From positions 1 to 46,049 of IMG/VR virus record IMGVR_UViG_3300025131_000080: DNA of 46,049 bases; one strand, 5' to 3'. The position numbers were made by a program, and so were the translations under genes. Source of the stretch: a virus. The first letter of the stretch is position 1. Every line of letters begins with the position of its first letter. Shown one piece after another: positions 33,633 through 41,008 of this stretch. A model generated the notes under the pieces. That model worked only from the letters and a program-made list of their open reading frames with translations, did no database searches and was not told the DNA's origin.

Positions 33633-35625
33633 CGTGTGGCTCCGTAAGTTTGTTACTACTATTTTCTAATCCGGTAATAAGATCTCGGAGAGATTCGCTT
33701 ATCTGGAAGAGTTGAGTTTCTTCCAAGCGCTCCCCTGCTTTATAAGTAGGTTCCTCTCTCTCATAAATACCTGTTGCTGCTCCACCGATTTTGGCTGCGG
33801 ATTGTAAATCGTCGAGCCCGGGCACTACATTGCGGCGCGCTGAGCTACCTTTTTCACGGTTATATTTAGCGGCGTTAGAACGCTGGCGGGCGCCGGCGCG
33901 CCGGCGGTCGACCTTCTTAGGGTAATATACTTTTCCTTTCGACCCAGGGGTGAGTCGCGGCTCATTACGAGAGCCCGGGGGGACAGCGAGCAGTGTGGAA
34001 TCATCGGCGGCGCCTTCATCGCCGGCGGGCGGTTCGGTGCCGGCATCTCCGGCGGGCATTTCGGCGCCGCCAAGTTCTCCGCCTAGGTCACCACCAAGGT
34101 CTCCACCTAAATCTCCACCTAAGTCTCCTCCTAAGTCTCCTCCGCCCATTCCTGCTCCTTCTGCGGCTGCGGCCTCAGCCACCTGTTGAAGAGCGGCATC
34201 GTGTTTGCGGTCGTAATACATTTCGCGCTGGTTGCGGGTAAATTCTTCATGAGACATGCCAAATACATTTTCGGTAACCCAGCGGCGAGAGAAGTAACCT
34301 TCTGTGGCTGAGCCGGCAATGTCGAACTTTTGCTTCCAAAATTCAAGCTCTTGTAGTTCAGCAATCTTAGAAGGATTATTAAGAGATAAAGTAAAGCTTA
34401 ATAAGTCGTCTCCGCGGAAGCCTAATGTATAGAGGTGAATAATACTAATCTTTGTAAGCTCTGCGATGAGGACTCTCTGCAATCTCTGAATGGTCCGAGC
34501 GAATCGGATATCCTTTTGTGCAAGAGTGGTCTTGTCTTCTTCGCCACCTTCGCCCATTGTAAGGTAGGACTGCGGGATCTTAAGGGCAGAGAAAAGCTTG
34601 TCGCGTAAATACTTGATATCATCAATCTGCGAAATGTTTGATGCGCCGGCTAGCGATTGGATATCTGTAGCGGATCCTGGTCGAATAGGAATAAAGTAGT
34701 CTTCTTCAATGGACATGGGATTATAGCGCAAGTCAACGCGGCCGGTTGCAGGATCAATAACTTGATGGCGCTTCAGTTGCGTCACCACCTTTTCCATATA
34801 TTGTTCGACTTCATTCGGAGGCACGGCTCCTACATCAATCTTAAACACGCGGCGTTCCGAAGACCTCACAATCCGGTATGCCATCATAGCATCCTCCATC
34901 AACACCAACTGGCGCCAGATGCGGCGAGATGCTTCCAAAATGGAAGTTCCATAGGGAGCATACTTATCGTTTCCTAGGACTCGGAAATGAGCAACCTGCC
35001 AATTTTCAAATGTCATGCCGGCGGAGTTCCACTGGTATTGAATATAATTGGGATTGGTGGAGTCTTGTCCTTCTAAGCGCTCAATTTCCTGTGACGGAAT
35101 AGCAATGACGGATTGAACTCCGTATTTATCATCGATATCCAAGTAAAGAAAGAAGTCCCCATATTTACACATGGTGCGCGCCCAGCCAAAAAGGTTATAC
35201 TTGAGATTCAAAATACTATCAAAGAGAACATTAAGGACTGCCGCGATTTCTTCGTTCGGGCACTTAACATTTAACATCGGACGCAACTCCGAATAGGTCG
35301 TCATCTCATCTGCATAAATATCTAAGGTGGATGCAATCTCCGGCATGTATTCCATTTGATCAAAATCAACATACCGCTCGGAGCGACGTTGATTAGCAAT
35401 GGCATTGACGCCAATATTATCTAAAGGGCTGTATAGCGTCTTTTTAAACTGCTGACCTGATGCTGATTTAAATCGAGATGAAAACCTATCAAGGTGTTGA
35501 CGCCGGATGCGGCGTCCGGATTGGGAACGATAGCTAACAATCGGACCTGAAAAAAGCCTAGTTAAGGCTTTAAATAATCCTGATTGACTATTGGCTGGGT
35601 TGTTTTTCGGGGGAGTGCGTGCCAT
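33622..35625 (-). CDS. 20: Portal protein (gp20-like)
   Basis: 667 residues, ATG at 35625. The T4 portal core is clear: RYVDFDQMEYMPEIASTLDI with YADEMTT, the wing/stem region (DIKYLRDKLFSALKIPQSYL then TMGEGGEEDKTTLAQKDIRF), and RTIQRLQRVLIAELTKISII. It forms the 12-subunit vertex that nucleates the prohead and channels DNA. It is longer than T4 gp20 (524), owing to a C-terminal extension from about residue 480 with six GGDL/GGEL repeats, an acidic Gly/Pro/Ala stretch and a basic segment (KKVDRRRAGARQRSNAAKYN). The end overlaps the next gene. Confidence 0.92.
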   Translation of the reverse strand: MARTPPKNNPANSQSGLFKALTRLFSGPIVSYRSQSGRRIRRQHLDRFSSRFKSASGQQFKKTLYSPLDNIGVNAIANQRRSERYVDFDQMEYMPEIASTLDIYADEMTTYSELRPMLNVKCPNEEIAAVLNVLFDSILNLKYNLFGWARTMCKYGDFFLYLDIDDKYGVQSVIAIPSQEIERLEGQDSTNPNYIQYQWNSAGMTFENWQVAHFRVLGNDKYAPYGTSILEASRRIWRQLVLMEDAMMAYRIVRSSERRVFKIDVGAVPPNEVEQYMEKVVTQLKRHQVIDPATGRVDLRYNPMSIEEDYFIPIRPGSATDIQSLAGASNISQIDDIKYLRDKLFSALKIPQSYLTMGEGGEEDKTTLAQKDIRFARTIQRLQRVLIAELTKISIIHLYTLGFRGDDLLSFTLSLNNPSKIAELQELEFWKQKFDIAGSATEGYFSRRWVTENVFGMSHEEFTRNQREMYYDRKHDAALQQVAEAAAAEGAGMGGGDLGGDLGGDLGGDLGGDLGGELGGAEMPAGDAGTEPPAGDEGAADDSTLLAVPPGSRNEPRLTPGSKGKVYYPKKVDRRRAGARQRSNAAKYNREKGSSARRNVVPGLDDLQSAAKIGGAATGIYEREEPTYKAGERLEETQLFQISESLRDLITGLENSSNKLTEPHDEE
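34078..34150 (-). repeat. Tandem 12-bp repeat encoding GGDL in the portal gene
   Basis: Six degenerate 12-bp units encode GGDLGGDLGGDLGGDLGGDL plus GGEL in the portal's C-terminal extension. Units differ mainly at third codon positions, so the protein repeat is under selection or is ageing after slippage. Copy number may vary between related phages. Confidence 0.8.
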
Positions 35626-35633
35626 TTAATTTC

Positions 35634-37220
35634 TCACTTAATAATCCATTTATATTGCTCATAGATGTGTTGTGCATCTGTTAACTGTTTGTCAAAAGCA
35701 TTATCTTTTTTGTAACCATGTTGTCCGGGGATACGGGTATTCATAGTAGTGCGGCTCGTAACAATAGCGTCCACAAACGCACGTTGGTAATTTAAATCAC
35801 GAGCACTGGCTTGAATTGCAGTGTCTCTTACCCAGCATGTAATAGCCAGGGCCATGATTAAATCATCGTTATACCCCTTCATTGCTTGGGGTTTGCCATT
35901 TTTCCAAATAAAAGTTTTCATTTCATTAACCGTGCGCGACGAATACACCTTAATTAGTTTATTTCTTATAAACTCTTCTAATTTTGCAACTATTAGTGGG
36001 CGTGTCTTCATAGTAGTAGAGAAGCCAGGAATAGCTGACGATATACCTTCCGCTTGATATTGCTCAATATATTCGTGTGTCGACTTTATAGAATAATATA
36101 TATTAGGATAACCGTATTCAACGAGTTTGTCAAGTACAGTATAGCCAATATTATTATTTTCTACTACTATCATCGCATTTCCGAACTCGCCACCTACCTG
36201 ATTAAGCATGTTCGCGAACAAGTCTGGTGTAACCTTTCCTTGATATTCGCCAATGATTTCAAGAGTTTCTAGTTTTAAAACATGAAACGTAGAAAAATCG
36301 GCTCCATCGCCGCGGGCCACATCCACCACAATTATATAATTACACGTAGGATCAAATTCTTCCCAAATCCAGAAGTTGCGATCAAAACCGGTTCGATGTT
36401 TAGGCTCCTTCACATTAGATAATAACCATTCCATACATTCTGGATCAATAACTGTTTCGCCGGATGTGTTAAAATTACACTGTAACTCTTGCGCGATCTG
36501 GCGCTTGGACATATTTTTGGTCTCTTTCTCATACCATGTCTCGTCTCGATCTGGGTGGACCTCCCATGGTAATATGGTAAGATTAAAGTTGTTGGCGCCG
36601 GCTTCAGCATCAACACAAGTTTTATGGAACCAATTTCCTACACCGTTGGGGGTTGATAGTGCAATACAACGCCCACCCGTAGATAGCGTGGGATATAGAC
36701 CAGTCCACAATTCGCCTAAGCCTTCAATGTGGGCGGCCTCATCTAATACTAAAAGGGACAATGCCTCCGAACGACCGGCATCGCCTGACGTAGAAGCCGC
36801 TTTAATAGACGAACCATTAGATAGTTCAAAAGAAGTGCGGTTGTCCACACTAATGGTGGCAATCTTTAGCCATTCGGGTACGTTGCGCATAATGCCTTTA
36901 ACCTTCTTTACAAGGTTGCCTGCCGTCGCAAACTTTGTTGCCATTACAAGAATGGCTTTATCCCGATGGAATAACATCATCCATACAATATAGCCGGCTG
37001 TGATAGTGGAGATACCAAGCTGTCGGGCTTTCAGGATAACGTTAAAACGATAATCGTTAAAATCATTAAGGAGTTCATCTTGAAAATCATAAGTATCGAA
37101 TAAAATCAGCCCGTGCATCGGATGGGATATACGGGCATAAGTCTTCAGAAAATAGGAAGGATCTTTACCGCACTTTAAAATCTCGTTGACTCGCTTCTTT
37201 TTGTCTAGTTGAAAACTCAT
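35634..37220 (-). CDS. 17: Large terminase subunit (gp17-like)
   Basis: 528 residues, ATG at 37220 in an ATGA overlap with the preceding small gene. ATPase domain: Walker A VILKARQLGIST (about 61-72) with the T4-type 'SRQLGKT' form, Walker B SLLVLDE (155-161, E161 catalytic), and the coupling motif ALSTPNG. RNase H-type nuclease domain: D300 in YIIVVDVARGDGAD, a Glu in MIVVENNNIGYTVLD, and Asp in NDDLIMALAI. It powers DNA translocation into the prohead and cuts the concatemer. Shorter than T4 gp17 (610), mainly at the termini. No gp16-like small terminase is recognisable beside it. Confidence 0.94.
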   Translation of the reverse strand: MSFQLDKKKRVNEILKCGKDPSYFLKTYARISHPMHGLILFDTYDFQDELLNDFNDYRFNVILKARQLGISTITAGYIVWMMLFHRDKAILVMATKFATAGNLVKKVKGIMRNVPEWLKIATISVDNRTSFELSNGSSIKAASTSGDAGRSEALSLLVLDEAAHIEGLGELWTGLYPTLSTGGRCIALSTPNGVGNWFHKTCVDAEAGANNFNLTILPWEVHPDRDETWYEKETKNMSKRQIAQELQCNFNTSGETVIDPECMEWLLSNVKEPKHRTGFDRNFWIWEEFDPTCNYIIVVDVARGDGADFSTFHVLKLETLEIIGEYQGKVTPDLFANMLNQVGGEFGNAMIVVENNNIGYTVLDKLVEYGYPNIYYSIKSTHEYIEQYQAEGISSAIPGFSTTMKTRPLIVAKLEEFIRNKLIKVYSSRTVNEMKTFIWKNGKPQAMKGYNDDLIMALAITCWVRDTAIQASARDLNYQRAFVDAIVTSRTTMNTRIPGQHGYKKDNAFDKQLTDAQHIYEQYKWIIK

Positions 37221-37378
37221 TCATCATCTACGATTTCTATTTCTTCTTCAAGTTCTAAAGGGCGCGCAGGTGTGTTGTCTTCTTCTGCTTCCTCACAATC
37301 GGAGCCAGTCTCGACGAGAGTTGCTCGCGCGACTTCTTCCATAATAATCTCTTTGAGTCGTGCAATAGAAATTTTCAT
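37217..37378 (-). CDS. 53-residue protein with MKIS..LK.II.EE motif, abutting terminase
   Basis: ATG at 37378 overlaps the preceding stop by 4 nt and the TGA at 37219-37217 overlaps the terminase ATG by 4 nt, so translational coupling on both sides supports a real gene. The protein is an amphipathic N-terminal helix, MKISIARLKEIIMEEVARAT, followed by a strongly acidic tail ending LELEEEIEIVDDE. The helix matches the N-terminal motif of the genes at 40846, 40291 and 29825. T4 has its small terminase gp16 here, but this is far too short to be one. It could be a prohead-targeted peptide or a terminase regulator. Confidence 0.75.
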   Translation of the reverse strand: MKISIARLKEIIMEEVARATLVETGSDCEEAEEDNTPARPLELEEEIEIVDDE

Positions 37379-37914
37379 GATTCTTTCTTCCTTGTATCAT
37401 TCTTCGGGCGGGTTCCCCAGCCCCCTTGGTTTAAAAACTTTTCCCAACTGCGCTCGACCGGAGCCTCGGAACCAGTTTCTAGATTCATTTGTTCACTCAG
37501 TCCACCAATTTTATAGTGCTTTTTGGCAGTCACCCAGGTGCGAACTCGCGAAGAGTTTTCGACTCGAATATCGACTTCTCCCTCTTCCGTCAAAGTAACA
37601 GAATCCCCGGTAATCTTTTTGTATTCTTTCTTGATCCATCCTGAAATGTCGGTGATACGCTGATCGATTTCTTCCTCGAAACCGCTAGCGATGACTTCTT
37701 TCAATTGAATCTCGGACTGGTAGCTCAAACACATCATGTCGCCATAAAACTTCACATTGAAGCCATCCATGACTCGTTGATCAACAAGAGCATCACCCTC
37801 TTCTCGGCGAAGGATTCCAGGCTTGTCGGGTTCATAATCCTCTCCCAGTGCGCCGTCATATGAGTTTGCGGCTGCTTGTGCTAATCCTTGTATGATTTCA
37901 TAAATTGTTGCCAT
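37375..37914 (-). CDS. Unidentified protein upstream of terminase
   Basis: 179 residues, ATG at 37914 sharing one base with the preceding stop (TAATG). It begins MATIYEIIQGLAQAAANSYD and has a folded alpha/beta centre (GFNVKFYGDMMCLSYQSEIQ, then helices) with a beta segment SRVRTWVTAKKHYKI. The C-terminus is polar. It fits a conserved class of unknown proteins found above the terminase in T4-like aquatic phages. By position it is a candidate for a divergent small terminase, but no DNA-binding motif is visible. Confidence 0.65.
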   Translation of the reverse strand: MATIYEIIQGLAQAAANSYDGALGEDYEPDKPGILRREEGDALVDQRVMDGFNVKFYGDMMCLSYQSEIQLKEVIASGFEEEIDQRITDISGWIKKEYKKITGDSVTLTEEGEVDIRVENSSRVRTWVTAKKHYKIGGLSEQMNLETGSEAPVERSWEKFLNQGGWGTRPKNDTRKKES

Positions 37915-38300
37915 TATTTATTTCCTTTTGGTCTCCAACCTTTTTCCCATCTTTCCTCTCTGTCTTCCACATATTGAACGTAACAGTTGTAGCAACATTC
38001 ATATTTTAGAAAGCAAACGTCATCTGCTGTTTTTTTCAGGGAAGAAGAGCACACCATACAACGTTGTAAAGAATCTCTATTAAATAGTTTCTTTGACACC
38101 TTTATACCATTTACATCTATTTTCTCTTCCCACTTCTTGTTCACGTTACTCTTCTTATAAAGCTCACGCATTTGATCGAGGTATTCTTTTTCTTTGATCT
38201 CGTCCCAATTTGCACGAGGGTTTTGAATAGTCTCCTTTCCGTATTTTTTGGCAATCGCTTGTTCAATTGCAGCAATTTTATCAAAATCTTTCTTACTCAT
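37914..38300 (-). CDS. Zinc-ribbon protein of unknown function
   Basis: 128 residues, ATG at 38300, overlapping the preceding gene by 8 nt. A helical N-terminal half rich in Lys/Glu is followed by two Cys pairs: RCMVCSSS and YECCYNCYVQYVEDREERW, a CxxC...CxxC zinc ribbon. It ends KGWRPKGNK. No enzymatic motif. Likely a small metal-binding protein for protein or nucleic-acid contacts; it may work with the terminase or with late transcription, but nothing in the sequence decides this. Confidence 0.7.
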   Translation of the reverse strand: MSKKDFDKIAAIEQAIAKKYGKETIQNPRANWDEIKEKEYLDQMRELYKKSNVNKKWEEKIDVNGIKVSKKLFNRDSLQRCMVCSSSLKKTADDVCFLKYECCYNCYVQYVEDREERWEKGWRPKGNK

Positions 38301-38712
38301 TAAACAACCTATAGGACGCGTAGGTGGTTAAAATTCCTACACCAACTCCGCCGGCGGCCCACAGCCAATTATTGCGTGGAGACTGCTTTAATAACGATCT
38401 TTGCAAATGATCAATCTCTGCGTCCTTCTGAAAAATAAGAAGACTTGTTTCTTCGTGCAGGGCACTATATTGAATCTCCCAATTGCGAAGCTCTAACTCA
38501 TAGCTTGCAGCTTCCACAGAAAGCTCGTATTCAATTCGTGCTTGGCATGCAAGGTTAGCCGTTGAGTTGCGCGCTAAGATTTCAGACAATGCCGGCACAT
38601 CAAACAGCACACCTTCAAAAGGTGCGCACTGCTGTTGTCCAAGAAAAGTAAACTGACCTGTGTCAGCGGCTTGTGCTGGTCCGGCTAACATTAATAATAA
38701 ACTAAGGAACAT
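38293..38712 (-). CDS. Exported, membrane-anchored coiled-coil protein
   Basis: 139 residues. I start at ATG 38712; a TTG two codons upstream is possible. MFLSLLLMLAGPAQA is a signal peptide with an AQA-A cleavage site. Mature protein: two Cys (about 27 and 53), a long helix (LSVEAASYELELRNWEIQYS ...), then a C-terminal membrane segment (WLWAAGGVGVGILTTYASY). Signal peptide plus periplasmic coiled coil plus membrane anchor, next to an Rz-like gene, suggests a role in envelope disruption at lysis. Not a standard outer-membrane lipoprotein spanin, because no lipobox is seen. Confidence 0.6.
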   Translation of the reverse strand: MFLSLLLMLAGPAQAADTGQFTFLGQQQCAPFEGVLFDVPALSEILARNSTANLACQARIEYELSVEAASYELELRNWEIQYSALHEETSLLIFQKDAEIDHLQRSLLKQSPRNNWLWAAGGVGVGILTTYASYRLFNE

Positions 38713-39088
38713 AATCAAATCCGTACATAGATATTATTGTCTCAGCTAGCTCTTCTGGGTTTTCGGAGAATTGTCTTCCGAATTCTTCTCTCCGGCTGTC
38801 GATTAAATCTAACAGTTTGTCTTGACTTTCTTGGTAATCCCGCTCTACTTGATCTAGTGTGTCTTTATAGCTCTGGAGGGATTCTTCCATATCGTCCAAT
38901 TGCTTTTGGTGGATCGCTTGCAACCCAGCAAGCTGCGCTTGCAATGACTGTTCTGAAGCTTCGTATGCAGACTGCATCTGCTTATAATCAAAACGCATTT
39001 TTCCCATCACCACAAGCGAAAGAAGGGCGATTAAAACACCCTTCCAGTTCTTCAGCAAAAATTGTATTACTAACTGCTGGGGCGTCAC
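38702..39088 (-). CDS. Rz-like inner-membrane spanin candidate
   Basis: 128 residues, starting at GTG 39088 in a GTGA overlap with the preceding stop. One N-terminal membrane segment (GVLIALLSLVVMGKM) is followed by about 90 residues of periplasmic coiled coil (YEASEQSLQAQLAGLQAIHQ ... YQESQDKLLDLI). This N-in/C-out topology with a long helix is that of i-spanins (lambda Rz). It overlaps the next gene by 11 nt, and that gene also encodes an exported coiled-coil protein, consistent with a paired system. No endolysin is visible nearby, so the lysis role is an inference from topology. Confidence 0.55.
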   Translation of the reverse strand: MTPQQLVIQFLLKNWKGVLIALLSLVVMGKMRFDYKQMQSAYEASEQSLQAQLAGLQAIHQKQLDDMEESLQSYKDTLDQVERDYQESQDKLLDLIDSRREEFGRQFSENPEELAETIISMYGFDYVP

Positions 39089-39279
39089 TTAAGTCCCTTT
39101 AATCTCTCGACGATATCGACGGCGCCTTGGGTTCCAATAAAGACAGTACTAATAATAACCCAATCACCACTGGTTAGATATCCGGCAAATGCTAATGACG
39201 AGGCAGTTAGCCACACCAAAAGCTTACGTGAAGTCAGCTTAAGCAACCACGTATCTAAAAATCCTTTGTGCTCGGCCAT
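39085..39279 (-). CDS. Small two-helix membrane protein, holin-like
   Basis: 64 residues, ATG sharing one base with the preceding stop (TAATG). A basic stretch (KLTSRKLLVW) leads into two hydrophobic helices (LLVWLTASSLAFAGYL and WVIISTVFIGTQGAVDI), ending in a charged tail (VERLKGLK). Size, two-helix topology and charged C-terminus resemble class II holins. It is directly above the Rz-like gene. A role in phage lysis is plausible but not proven by sequence. Confidence 0.55.
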   Translation of the reverse strand: MAEHKGFLDTWLLKLTSRKLLVWLTASSLAFAGYLTSGDWVIISTVFIGTQGAVDIVERLKGLK

Positions 39280-39470
39280 TAGCTACTCCACAACCACCAG
39301 CCCAATGCAAGCCCATCGAGCCACACCAAACCTACGAGCACCCACCAGCTTGCGCGTGCTGCGCCTTCTCTGATTTCGCTCCATACGGACCATCCTACAT
39401 CGAGAACTAGTCCCCACACATTTGCTGCACCGGTGGTGGCGCAGTCCCATACCTTTCTTAATAAACTCAT
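39279..39470 (-). CDS. Small membrane protein
   Basis: 63 residues. ATG at 39470 in an ATGA overlap with the preceding stop; longer in-frame starts upstream would lie inside that gene. One strong C-terminal hydrophobic, Trp-rich segment (WWVLVGLVWLDGLALGWWLW) and a weaker amphipathic segment (AANVWGLVLDVGWSVW). Could be a holin or antiholin-type partner of the following gene; no family recognised. Confidence 0.55.
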   Translation of the reverse strand: MSLLRKVWDCATTGAANVWGLVLDVGWSVWSEIREGAARASWWVLVGLVWLDGLALGWWLWSS

Positions 39471-40291
39471 TTTTTCTTTCCTTTCTTTTTTGGTTCTTCC
39501 ATGGGGGCGGAGCACAGATGCTCTGCTTCACCTTGTGATAAGCTTTCTGGTCTGTCCCCATCGGGTGCGTCTTTCATTGCGCACATAAAATCTCTTTGCT
39601 TCTTTGAATAAACTTCATCTAAATACCCTTCAAGCTCTTCTTTGACATATTGAGCTAATTGAGGTTCGCCTTCCAATTCCGATCCTTGCATTCTTTTAAG
39701 TTCGTTGGCTAATTGTTCTGCCTCTTCCAAATCAAACCCATACCTGTCAATTAGCTGAATCAATATGGATTCGACTTCGTAGGGCATGCCTTGTGTAAAG
39801 TGACGTACTGCGCTTATTTGTCCTTGATCGGCTTCACGTAAATTGTGGTATCCCATGTGGGCTTTTAAGTCTTCTTTGATTGCTTTTTTTAATATATTCT
39901 GGAGCCATGAGGGCTTTCCGACCGGGACTTCCATGGATTGTGTAGGGGCAGACGCGTTTGCGCGGACCAATTCCCACGCCAAGACATCAATTGCTTGTTG
40001 CCCCACGTCTACATTAAAACTAGCCAAAATGTGGATAGCTTGACGGCGGTACTCTTTAGGGGGTCGCTTGGGCGGCGGGGTCATCTCATCCTTGGCTCGT
40101 TGCCAATCGCCGACGCCGCCACCTAAAATCGCATCTGCGCGCAGGGCTTCTGGATCTTCTTCTTCGGGTGGGGCTAAATCTTCAGGAGTCTGATCCCTAA
40201 GAGCCTTGTGAGGATTGAGTTCCGCTAGGGGTCCTCCGACCTCTTCTAAAATCAGCTTCAACAATTCTGCTTTTGTAATCTTTATTGACAT
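39467..40291 (-). CDS. Unidentified protein with KITK..LL..I.EE N-terminal motif
   Basis: 274 residues, ATG at 40291, overlapping the preceding gene by 10 nt. The first 17 residues, MSIKITKAELLKLILEE, carry the motif shared with genes at 40846 and 37378. A polar proline-rich region (DLAPPEEEDPEA, PPPKRPPKEY) is followed by mostly helical sequence with ALDVLAWE- and FDLEEAEQL-type helices. The end contains YSKKQRDFMCAMKDAPDGDR and EAEHLCSAP, two Cys in a compact segment, then a Lys-rich tail. Function unknown; the N-terminal tag suggests packaging into the prohead. Confidence 0.6.
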   Translation of the reverse strand: MSIKITKAELLKLILEEVGGPLAELNPHKALRDQTPEDLAPPEEEDPEALRADAILGGGVGDWQRAKDEMTPPPKRPPKEYRRQAIHILASFNVDVGQQAIDVLAWELVRANASAPTQSMEVPVGKPSWLQNILKKAIKEDLKAHMGYHNLREADQGQISAVRHFTQGMPYEVESILIQLIDRYGFDLEEAEQLANELKRMQGSELEGEPQLAQYVKEELEGYLDEVYSKKQRDFMCAMKDAPDGDRPESLSQGEAEHLCSAPMEEPKKKGKKK

Positions 40292-40479
40292 TCTGGTTCA
40301 AACCTTACTGGTGGGGTGGGTTGTGCAGGAATGTGAATTCCTTCGTTGACAACACTCTCAATTTCATTTAATCTCTCTTGGGCTCGGTGGTGGACACAGC
40401 ATGTATATCCTAAAGCAAATAATGCCAGTCCTACAGCCAGCACATCTACGCTCCACAATCTTAAGAGCCTTTCCTTCAT
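40282..40479 (-). CDS. Small single-pass membrane protein
   Basis: 65 residues, ATG at 40479 in an ATGA overlap with the previous stop. A basic start (MKERLLRLW) and one hydrophobic segment (VDVLAVGLALFALGYTCCV) are followed by a soluble tail with a Pro-rich end (IPAQPTPPVRFEPECQ). N-in/C-out topology is likely from the positive N-terminus. Part of the small membrane-protein cassette; function not known. Confidence 0.55.
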   Translation of the reverse strand: MKERLLRLWSVDVLAVGLALFALGYTCCVHHRAQERLNEIESVVNEGIHIPAQPTPPVRFEPECQ

Positions 40480-40610
40480 TGCAATCCGGCCCAAGTTAAT
40501 ACTATAACTAGTCCGATGATTGTTCCAAACGCTACAGTAGAGCCGAGAATATCGCTCCACTTGATGCCGCGCCAGTCAAGCCAGTGATTGAGTCTATTCC
40601 AAAGCTTCAT
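40476..40610 (-). CDS. 44-residue membrane protein
   Basis: ATG at 40610 overlaps the preceding stop by one base (TGATG), and its stop overlaps the next start by 4 nt. Basic/aromatic N-terminus (MKLWNRLNHWLDWRGIKW) and one C-terminal membrane helix (STVAFGTIIGLVIVLTWAGL). Supported by coupling on both sides and by topology. Function unknown. Confidence 0.5.
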   Translation of the reverse strand: MKLWNRLNHWLDWRGIKWSDILGSTVAFGTIIGLVIVLTWAGLQ

Positions 40611-40846
40611 CAATAGTCCCCACTTATAAGATCTTGTGCAACCTCGGCAGCCGGAGTTCCCTGGTACCATAAATCATACAGATTAACGTCAGAAGCCAAT
40701 TCCTCTGCGGACACATATTCGTCAGACAAGCTTTCAATATGTCCGTCTACTTCCATCACCCATTGTGCAAACTCACGGAGTCCACGATTCATATTCGTAA
40801 TCTCCTCTTTGATGATCTGCTTGAGTTGGGATTTAGTGATTTTCAT
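40610..40846 (-). CDS. Small protein with MKITKSQLKQIIKEE motif
   Basis: 78 residues, ATG at 40846 with GGAGGAG upstream. The first 16 residues (MKITKSQLKQIIKEEI) are the clearest example of an N-terminal helix shared by several proteins here. The remainder is acidic and helical, ending AAEVAQDLISGDY. No known domain. The same N-terminal helix on otherwise unrelated proteins suggests a localisation or assembly tag. Confidence 0.65.
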   Translation of the reverse strand: MKITKSQLKQIIKEEITNMNRGLREFAQWVMEVDGHIESLSDEYVSAEELASDVNLYDLWYQGTPAAEVAQDLISGDY

Positions 40847-41008
40847 TTATACTCCTCCCCACAGGTGCCAGCCAGCGGCAAGTCCGATAGCCATGCACGT
40901 TACTTTCGTAACTGCTAGCAGGACATATTCTTCTAATGCGCCGTTGAGCAAGACAAGCTGTTTGGTTCGTGCCCATGTATCTCGCGCTAAATCTCGTGGT
41001 GTGCTCAT
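40847..41008 (-). CDS. 53-residue membrane protein
   Basis: ATG at 41008 overlaps the preceding stop by 4 nt; the longer reading frame above it lies inside the upstream gene. A charged N-terminal helix (MSTPRDLARDTWARTKQ) is followed by one hydrophobic segment (YVLLAVTKVTCMAIGLAAGW). The stop is immediately followed by the next ATG. Likely inner membrane; function unknown. Confidence 0.55.
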   Translation of the reverse strand: MSTPRDLARDTWARTKQLVLLNGALEEYVLLAVTKVTCMAIGLAAGWHLWGGV

